DNA of 18,728 nt, taken from an uncultured Demequina sp. (lineage in GTDB: Bacteria > Actinomycetota > Actinomycetes > Actinomycetales > Demequinaceae). The notes below the pieces were generated by a model that was not told the DNA's origin, made no database searches, and saw only the letters and a program-made list of their open reading frames with translations. Where the stretch lies: positions 1-18,728 of the forward strand of contig CALALQ010000030.1 in NCBI GenBank assembly GCA_937925595.1, written 5' to 3'. Position 1 is the first letter of the stretch. Each line of letters starts with the position of its first letter. Position numbers and translations under genes: made by a program. This document shows positions 14,768-18,728 of this stretch, piece after piece.

Positions 14768-15063
14768 CCGCCACTGGCTAGCACGCAGGCCGGGGAGAAC
14801 CGGGTCAGGCCACGAACGCTCGGCGGCCGCGGTTCGTCAGCGAACCAGGAGTGGTTCGCGCAAGCCGGTATTGGTGGAACCTTCATCAAGAACGCCCGAT
14901 TCCGGGCGGACCGGCGTTGGGCGTCGATGGCCCGCCGGTCAGGAAGTGACCGCGCCGCGACGTCCTTCCCTCACGCCGGGCCAGGGACGGCGCGCGTGCC
15001 GGTCGTTCCCCCCTCGACGACCGGACACGCGGTGCGCCCACAACCCAAGGAGACGATGCGACG
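14768..15063. other. Intergenic region between divergent small genes
   Basis: This 296-bp gap separates the winged-helix gene (minus) from the HesB-like gene (plus). It holds a GGTTCG/CGAACC stem-loop at 14831-14846 and a further GGTTCG at 14853-14858. No protein-like frame is seen. The AAGGAG ribosome binding site of the HesB-like gene lies at 15047-15052. Confidence 0.5.
14831..14846. repeat. Short perfect inverted repeat (GGTTCG-TCAG-CGAACC)
   Basis: A 6-bp perfect stem with a 4-base loop, followed 6 bp later by another GGTTCG at 14853. It sits 64 bp upstream of the minus-strand winged-helix gene start. It could be an operator with three half-sites. The HTH protein encoded next to it would be a natural ligand, but this is a guess. 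Confidence 0.3.
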
Positions 15064-15342
15064 ATGATGACGCTCACCCCGACCGCCGCGCAGGCCGTGC
15101 GCTCGCTGGTCAACCACCTCGACGTGGACACGGAATCCGGCGGTCTGCGGATCGCGAGCGGCGACGACGCTTCCCTCGCGCTGACCGTCGTCAACGGCCC
15201 CGAGAGCGCCGACGAGCGCATCGACGTCGACGGCGCGCACGTGTTCATGGAGCCGGCCGCGGCCGAGCTGCTCGGGAGCAAGGTGCTCGACGCCCAGGTG
15301 GGCGACGGCGGCGTGCAGTTCGTGCTGTTCGACGCGACCTAA
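15064..15342 (+). CDS. HesB/IscA-like domain protein lacking cysteines
   Basis: 92 residues from ATG at 15064, preceded by AAGGAG at 15047-15052 (11-nt spacing); ATG 15067 follows directly. The layout LTPTAAQAVRSLV, GGLRIASGDDASLALTVVNG, ADERIDVDGAHVFMEPAAAE and LLGSKVLDAQVGDGGVQFVL follows the HesB/IscA Fe-S biogenesis fold, including the 'xxVFxxPxAxxxLxxxxLD' stretch. The three cysteines that bind iron or clusters in IscA are all absent; there is no cysteine in the protein. It therefore cannot be an A-type Fe-S carrier in the usual way. Similar cysteine-free small proteins occur in actinobacteria, often with names such as HesB-like or adhesin. A three-codon reading frame (ATG 15056 to TGA 15067) overlaps its start. 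It is convergent with the XRE-cupin gene, and the two frames overlap by 4 bp at their ends. Confidence 0.75.
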   Translation: MMTLTPTAAQAVRSLVNHLDVDTESGGLRIASGDDASLALTVVNGPESADERIDVDGAHVFMEPAAAELLGSKVLDAQVGDGGVQFVLFDAT

Positions 15343-15893
15343 CCAACCGGCGAGCGGATCACCACGACCGCCTCGACCGGCACGTCCCCGAGCGCGACGT
15401 AGGTGTGCTCGACGTCGCTCACCCACTCCCCCGCCTCGCCCGCGCCGAGCTCGCGCTCGGCGCCCACCGGGCCGGCCCGTAGCCGGCCCGCGGTGACGAG
15501 CAGATGCTCGACGACGCCCGCGCCGTGCCCGCCCGCACGGCGCTCGGCGCCGGGCTGGAACGTCATCCGGTAGACCTCGACCGTCCACCCCGCGGTGGTG
15601 CTGACGTCGAGCAGCCGCGCCTCGATCCCGGGCGCGACCAGGCGGGCGCCCGCCCGGCCGGAGAGCAGGCTCGCGAGCGGCAGGGCGAGCGCGTTGGCCA
15701 GCGCGTACAGCGTCCCCAGCGTCGGGTTGCGGGCGCCGTGCTCGATCTCGGACAGCGACCCTTTGCCGACGCCGGCGGCCTGCGCGAGCGCGCCCAGCGA
15801 CAGCCCGCGCTCGAGCCGGGCCGCGCGTACCCGTTCACCGACGATCGCCGCGAGGTCGTCCACCACCCGCGACCCTACCACCGCTCGTTCCAC
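15339..15893 (-). CDS. XRE-family transcriptional regulator with C-terminal cupin domain
   Basis: 184 residues if started at GTG 15893. GTGs at 15866 and 15863, with GGTAGGG just upstream, are real alternatives and would shorten it by 9-10 residues. Residues ~16-70 are a Cro/C1-type HTH (VGERVRAARLERGLSLGALA, AGVGKGSLSEIEHGARNPTL, TLYALANALALPL). Residues ~85-184 form a cupin sensor (EVYRMTFQPGAERRAGGHGA, VVEHLLVTAGRLRAGPVGAE, AGEWVSDVEHTYVALGDVPV). Such regulators often control neighbouring transport or catabolic genes, the cupin part binding the effector. Here the divergent neighbour is a BenE-type transporter. A perfect inverted repeat covers both start regions and is the expected operator, so autoregulation is likely (inference). 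Confidence 0.9.
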   Translation of the reverse strand: MERAVVGSRVVDDLAAIVGERVRAARLERGLSLGALAQAAGVGKGSLSEIEHGARNPTLGTLYALANALALPLASLLSGRAGARLVAPGIEARLLDVSTTAGWTVEVYRMTFQPGAERRAGGHGAGVVEHLLVTAGRLRAGPVGAERELGAGEAGEWVSDVEHTYVALGDVPVEAVVVIRSPVG

Positions 15894-15932
15894 GAACAGA
15901 ACACCGCGCGCTAGTGTTCTGTTCGTGGAACG
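15886..15932. promoter_or_regulatory. Perfect 19-9-19 bp inverted repeat over both divergent start codons
   Basis: The arm CGTTCCACGAACAGAACAC (15886-15904) and its exact reverse complement (15914-15932) flank a 9-bp spacer. Each arm carries GTTC-GTG-GAAC, itself a small dyad, and each GTG is a candidate start codon: 15925 on plus, 15893 on minus. TAGTGT at 15912-15917 lies 7 nt before GTG 15925, the geometry of a leaderless promoter. It is the probable operator of the XRE-cupin regulator. Confidence 0.8.
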
Positions 15933-17088
15933 CAGTCACGATTACAGCTCGCACACGATCATCGCCGGCGTCGTCGCGGCCGTCGTCGGCTTCACGAGCT
16001 CGTTCGCGGTCGTGCTCTCCGGGCTGCGCGCGGCGGGCGCCAGCCCGACCGAGGCCGCCTCCGGCCTGCTCGCGGTCACGGCCGGGATGGGCATCGCGAC
16101 GCTCGTCCTCAGCCGCCGCTACCGGCTGCCGCTGCTCGCCGCGTGGTCCACGCCCGGGGCGGCGCTGCTGGCCTCCACCGGCATGGTCACCGGCGGCTGG
16201 CCGGCCGCGGTCGGCGCGTTCCTGATCTGCGGCGCGCTGATCATGGCCACGGGCGTCTGGCCGCGCCTCGGGGCGCTGATCGCCTCGATCCCGACCCCGA
16301 TCGCGCAGGCGATGCTCGCCGGCATCGTGCTCCAGCTGTGCCTCACCCCGGTCCGCGAGCTCGTCGACCAGCCCGTGCAGATCGCGCCGATCCTGATCGT
16401 CTGGCTGGTCGCGCTGCGATTCGCGCGCAAGTGGGCCGTCCCGCTCGCGTTCGTGGTCGCGCTGATCGTGATCGGCATCGACGCCGCGGGCAACGGCGGT
16501 GTCCACGGCCCGCTGCTCCCCCACGTCGAGCTGACCACGCCGCACTTCACGTGGGCGGCGGTCCTCGGCGTCGCGCTCCCGCTGTACGTGGTGACGATGG
16601 CCGGCCAGAACGTGCCGGGCACCGCGATCGCCGCGAGCTACGGCTACCGGCTGCCGTGGCGCCCGTCGATGCTCGTCACGGGCGCGGGCACGGCGGCGGG
16701 CGCGGTCGCGGGCGGCCACGCGATCAACCTGGCCGCGATCAGCAGCACGCTGGTGATCGCGCCCGAGGTCGACCCCGACCCGCGCAAGCGCTGGACGGCG
16801 GCGATGAGCGCGGGCTGGGCGTCGCTCGTGCTGGCGCTGCTGTCGACGGCGCTGACCACGTTCGTGAGCGCGTCGCCGGCGGACGTCGCGGGCGCGGTCG
16901 CGGGGCTCGCCCTGCTCGGCGTGCTCGGCTCGGCGCTGTCGGCCGCGACCCAGCGCGAGCAGGGCCGGGAGGCGGCCGCGATCACGTTCGTGGTGGCGGC
17001 GTCCGGCGTGTCCTTCCTCGGGATCGGCGCGGCCTTCTGGGCGCTGCTGGCCGGCCTGGCCACCCACGCGTTCATGCGGCGCGGCTGA
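15925..17088 (+). CDS. benE: BenE-family benzoate/aromatic acid transporter
   Basis: 387 residues from GTG at 15925. No other ATG, GTG or TTG lies between the upstream shadow and the first membrane helix, so this start is nearly forced although no ribosome binding site precedes it; leaderless translation is likely. The protein is almost entirely hydrophobic helices (about 11-12), beginning SHTIIAGVVAAVVGFTSSFA. It shows BenE-like stretches: SGLLAVTAGMGIATLVLSRR, PLLAAWSTPGAALLAS, ASIPTPIAQAMLAGIV and VVTMAGQNVPGTAIAASYGY. The late segment GAVAGGHAINLAAISSTLVI is also family-typical. BenE proteins carry benzoate or related acids across the inner membrane, probably with protons. The substrate here is inferred from the family. 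It is divergent from the XRE-cupin regulator and 14 bp upstream of an ABM-domain gene. Confidence 0.9.
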   Translation: MERSHDYSSHTIIAGVVAAVVGFTSSFAVVLSGLRAAGASPTEAASGLLAVTAGMGIATLVLSRRYRLPLLAAWSTPGAALLASTGMVTGGWPAAVGAFLICGALIMATGVWPRLGALIASIPTPIAQAMLAGIVLQLCLTPVRELVDQPVQIAPILIVWLVALRFARKWAVPLAFVVALIVIGIDAAGNGGVHGPLLPHVELTTPHFTWAAVLGVALPLYVVTMAGQNVPGTAIAASYGYRLPWRPSMLVTGAGTAAGAVAGGHAINLAAISSTLVIAPEVDPDPRKRWTAAMSAGWASLVLALLSTALTTFVSASPADVAGAVAGLALLGVLGSALSAATQREQGREAAAITFVVAASGVSFLGIGAAFWALLAGLATHAFMRRG

Positions 17089-17102
17089 AACACTTGAACG
17101 CA

Positions 17103-17447
17103 ATGCCCGAGCCCGTCTTCGCCCTCACCCGCATCCACGGCATCGCCGGCCGCCGCGACGAGCTGCGCGCGCTCATGCGCCGGACCGAGACCGCGGTCGC
17201 CGAAGAGCCCGGCTGCCGCCTGTACCGCTTCTCGGTCACGCTCGGAGACCCCGACGAGTACGTCCACGTGCAGGAGTGGGCCAACGAGGACGCGTGGCAG
17301 GCGCACCAGCAGTCGCCGGCCTTCCGCGACTACCAGCACGAGCTGTTCGACCTGCTCGCGCGGCCGTCGGACATGGAGATCCACCGCGGCGGCACGCGGA
17401 CCCGGCCCGAGCCGTCCTCGTTGCCGGATCCGCGCGCGGTGGACTGA
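17103..17447 (+). CDS. ABM-domain (antibiotic biosynthesis monooxygenase-like) protein
   Basis: 114 residues from ATG at 17103, 14 bp after the benE stop, so probably co-transcribed. The ribosome binding site is weak. The ferredoxin-like ABM fold is visible: VFALTRIHGIAGRRDELRAL, ETAVAEEPGCRLYRFSVTLG, DEYVHVQEWANEDAWQAHQQ and SPAFRDYQHELFDLL. The family includes YgiN-type quinol monooxygenases and small cofactor-free oxygenases acting on aromatic or quinone substrates. Partnership with a BenE transporter suggests oxidation or detoxification of an aromatic compound, but the sequence does not identify it. The last ~20 residues (RGGTRTRPEPSSLPDP) are a disordered tail. The gene ends 4 bp from the stop of the convergent secreted-protein gene, with no hairpin between them. 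Confidence 0.85.
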   Translation: MPEPVFALTRIHGIAGRRDELRALMRRTETAVAEEPGCRLYRFSVTLGDPDEYVHVQEWANEDAWQAHQQSPAFRDYQHELFDLLARPSDMEIHRGGTRTRPEPSSLPDPRAVD

Positions 17448-17451
17448 CCCC

Positions 17452-18165
17452 CTAGCGCCGCACGACCGTCGTCGGGAACGGCAGCACGAAGAACGGCCCG
17501 AAGACCGTCACGCCGGGCTGGCCGAACCGCGTCGCGGTCTGGTGGCAGGTGCCCTCGTCGACGATCTTGTGCCTGGCCGCGCCCGTCTTGAGGTTCACGT
17601 CGACGGAACCCACCAGCGACGCGCGGTCACGCACGCGCCCGCGCGCGTCCACGATGTAGGCGTGGATCGGGTTGGTCGAGCTGAACGCCTTGCTCGTCTT
17701 CTGCTCGTGCGCGAGGTCGGACATCAGCAACCGGAACCGCTCACCCGCCTCGTTGGTCACGGTCGCCTCCAGCGTCCCCACGAACGTGAAGATGTCCGGG
17801 TACGAGGTCCCGAAGGCGGCCGGGTACGGCGCCGGCCGCGGCCCCGGCGCCGACGCGCGCGTGACCGTCGTGAACGTGCCCGAGACGACGCTGTAGGTCC
17901 CGTTCTCGCACTGGAACGGCGTGACCGACGACGGCAGCGGCACCGCGTCGCGCACGACCGGGTAGCCCGCCTGGGGCACGCCGAAGCGGCGCTCGTCGAT
18001 GTGCGAGGCGAGCCCGAGCTGGGTCAGCCCGACGGTGAACCCCGGCCCGTCGACCACGGTGAACAGCTTGTTGTCGATGACTTTGAGCCCGCTGCCCCCG
18101 GATGCGGCGGCGGTGCCCGCGGGCACCAGGCTCAAGGCGACGACCAACCCGACAAAGCGCTTCAC
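17452..18165 (-). CDS. Secreted protein of unknown function
   Basis: 237 residues from GTG at 18165, fixed by the strong GGAGGGAAG about 8 nt upstream and by the signal peptide that follows (MKRFVGLVVALSLVPAGTAA, then ASG). The mature part is beta-rich (NKLFTVVDGPGFTVGLTQLG, YSVVSGTFTTVTRASAPGPR). It contains two widely spaced cysteines (FQCENG and GTCHQT) that could form a disulfide outside the cell. A stretch IFTFVGTLEATVTNEAGERF, RLLMSDLAHEQKTSKAF, HAYIVDARGRVRDRASLVGS looks like a repeated beta-sheet unit. No enzymatic or binding motif is recognised and I cannot name a family. It is convergent with the ABM gene and divergent from the LAL regulator. Confidence 0.75.
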   Translation of the reverse strand: MKRFVGLVVALSLVPAGTAAASGGSGLKVIDNKLFTVVDGPGFTVGLTQLGLASHIDERRFGVPQAGYPVVRDAVPLPSSVTPFQCENGTYSVVSGTFTTVTRASAPGPRPAPYPAAFGTSYPDIFTFVGTLEATVTNEAGERFRLLMSDLAHEQKTSKAFSSTNPIHAYIVDARGRVRDRASLVGSVDVNLKTGAARHKIVDEGTCHQTATRFGQPGVTVFGPFFVLPFPTTVVRR

Positions 18166-18266
18166 GGCACTTCCCTCCCGTTGGATGGTGATCGCGGGCG
18201 ACGCTAGTGGCGGCTCATCCGCCGTTCATGGATCAAACGGTGTCTTGCTGTCAACCTTTCGGTCCA

Positions 18267-18728
18267 GTGATCGCGGACGGTCCCAACACGCTGCTCGAGC
18301 GCGGGGCCGAGCTCACCGCCCTGTCCGCGCAGCTCGACGGCGCGCGCGCCGCGTCGGGCTCGGTGGCGCTGCTGGAGGCGCCCGCGGGGCATGGCAAGAC
18401 GGCGCTGCTGCGCGTGCTGCGCGCCGAGGCGGCCGAGCGCGGCTTCAAGACCCTGACCGCCACCGGCGCCCCGCTCGAGCGCGACTTCGCGTTCGGGATC
18501 GTCCGCCAACTGTTCGACGCCGAGCTGCACACCGCGGACGCCGACCGCCGCGCGCGGCTGTTCGCCGGCGCCGCCGGGCTGGCCGAGGCGGTGTTCGCCA
18601 GCGTGCACACGCACGAATCGCCCGACCCCGCGCACAGCACGCTCTACGGGCTCTACTGGCTGGCGGCGACCCTCGCCGCCGAGCAGCCGCTGCTGATCGT
18701 GGTCGACGACGCGCACTGGGCCGACGCG
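18267..18728 (+). CDS. LuxR/MalT-type large ATP-binding regulator (LAL), N-terminal part
   Basis: The frame is open to the window edge; 154 residues are seen and the C-terminal LuxR HTH would lie outside. GTG 18267 puts the start just before LLERGAELTALSAQLDGARA, the usual beginning of this family. GTG 18240 and ATG 18228 are in-frame alternatives, and none has a ribosome binding site. The ATPase domain shows the P-loop APAGHGKT (residues 38-45; the first glycine of the consensus is alanine) and Walker B LLIVVDD (142-148) followed by AHWAD. FAFGIVRQLFDAEL and LYGLYWLAATLAAEQP are typical intervening helices. LAL proteins are ATP-dependent transcriptional activators responding to small ligands or partner proteins. 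The target cannot be inferred; it is divergent from the secreted-protein gene. Confidence 0.8.
   Translation, partial: MIADGPNTLLERGAELTALSAQLDGARAASGSVALLEAPAGHGKTALLRVLRAEAAERGFKTLTATGAPLERDFAFGIVRQLFDAELHTADADRRARLFAGAAGLAEAVFASVHTHESPDPAHSTLYGLYWLAATLAAEQPLLIVVDDAHWADA

Noticed and set aside
1..18728. tRNA, rRNA, CRISPR arrays, insertion sequences and attachment sites
   Set aside because: I looked for direct-repeat arrays, transposase motifs and clover-leaf patterns and found none. The defence operon shows no flanking integrase or tRNA within the window.

Overview
The window is very GC-rich, with G/C-dominated third codon positions, many GTG starts and several genes without a visible ribosome binding site. 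The alkaline phosphatase carries a C-terminal beta-domain ending in LRTGTYAKSLTLTLSTTRP, of a type I associate with Thermoleophilia, and a large ATP-binding LuxR-type regulator begins at the right edge. Together these suggest an actinobacterium of the Solirubrobacterales type. This is judged from the sequence only, not from a database match. I see no rRNA, tRNA, CRISPR array, transposase or integrase.

Left part (1-7250): an N-terminal fragment of a secreted beta-helix protein and a flavodoxin-domain protein (both minus strand). Then come plus-strand genes: a secreted glycoside-hydrolase-like protein whose reading frame breaks at about 2750 and continues into an alpha/alpha-toroid plus beta-domain part; a small beta-domain protein; a secreted Trp/Cys-containing protein of unknown function; and a complete PhoA-type alkaline phosphatase with an extra C-terminal domain, preceded by a relatively AT-rich promoter region. 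A strong hairpin at 7223-7248 separates this block from the next.

Central part (7296-13443, minus strand): the most interesting region. Reading 13443 to 7296 it encodes a large protein with an unrecognised N-terminal half and a C-terminal TIR domain (frame-broken at 12179-12184), a second TIR protein with an N-terminal Cys/His cluster (overlapping the first by 8 bp), and 4 nt later a membrane protein. The membrane protein combines two TM helices, a pore-like helix, TrkA-N-like Rossmann domains, a SLOG/LSDAT domain and tandem RyR domains. TIR enzymes next to a SLOG-bearing effector is the logic of Thoeris anti-phage systems: TIR makes an ADP-ribose-type signal from NAD+, and SLOG senses it. 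Here the effector looks like a membrane channel or permease rather than a SIR2 NADase. I propose a Thoeris-like TIR/SLOG-RyR defence operon.

Right part (13707-18728): a DUF3105-type membrane-anchored protein and a winged-helix-like small protein (minus), and a cysteine-free HesB/IscA-like protein (plus). A divergent pair follows, an XRE-cupin regulator and a BenE-type transporter, whose start codons both sit inside one perfect 19-9-19 inverted repeat. An ABM-type monooxygenase lies directly downstream of benE. A secreted protein of unknown function (minus) and the start of a LuxR/LAL-type ATPase regulator (plus, cut by the window edge) complete the window.
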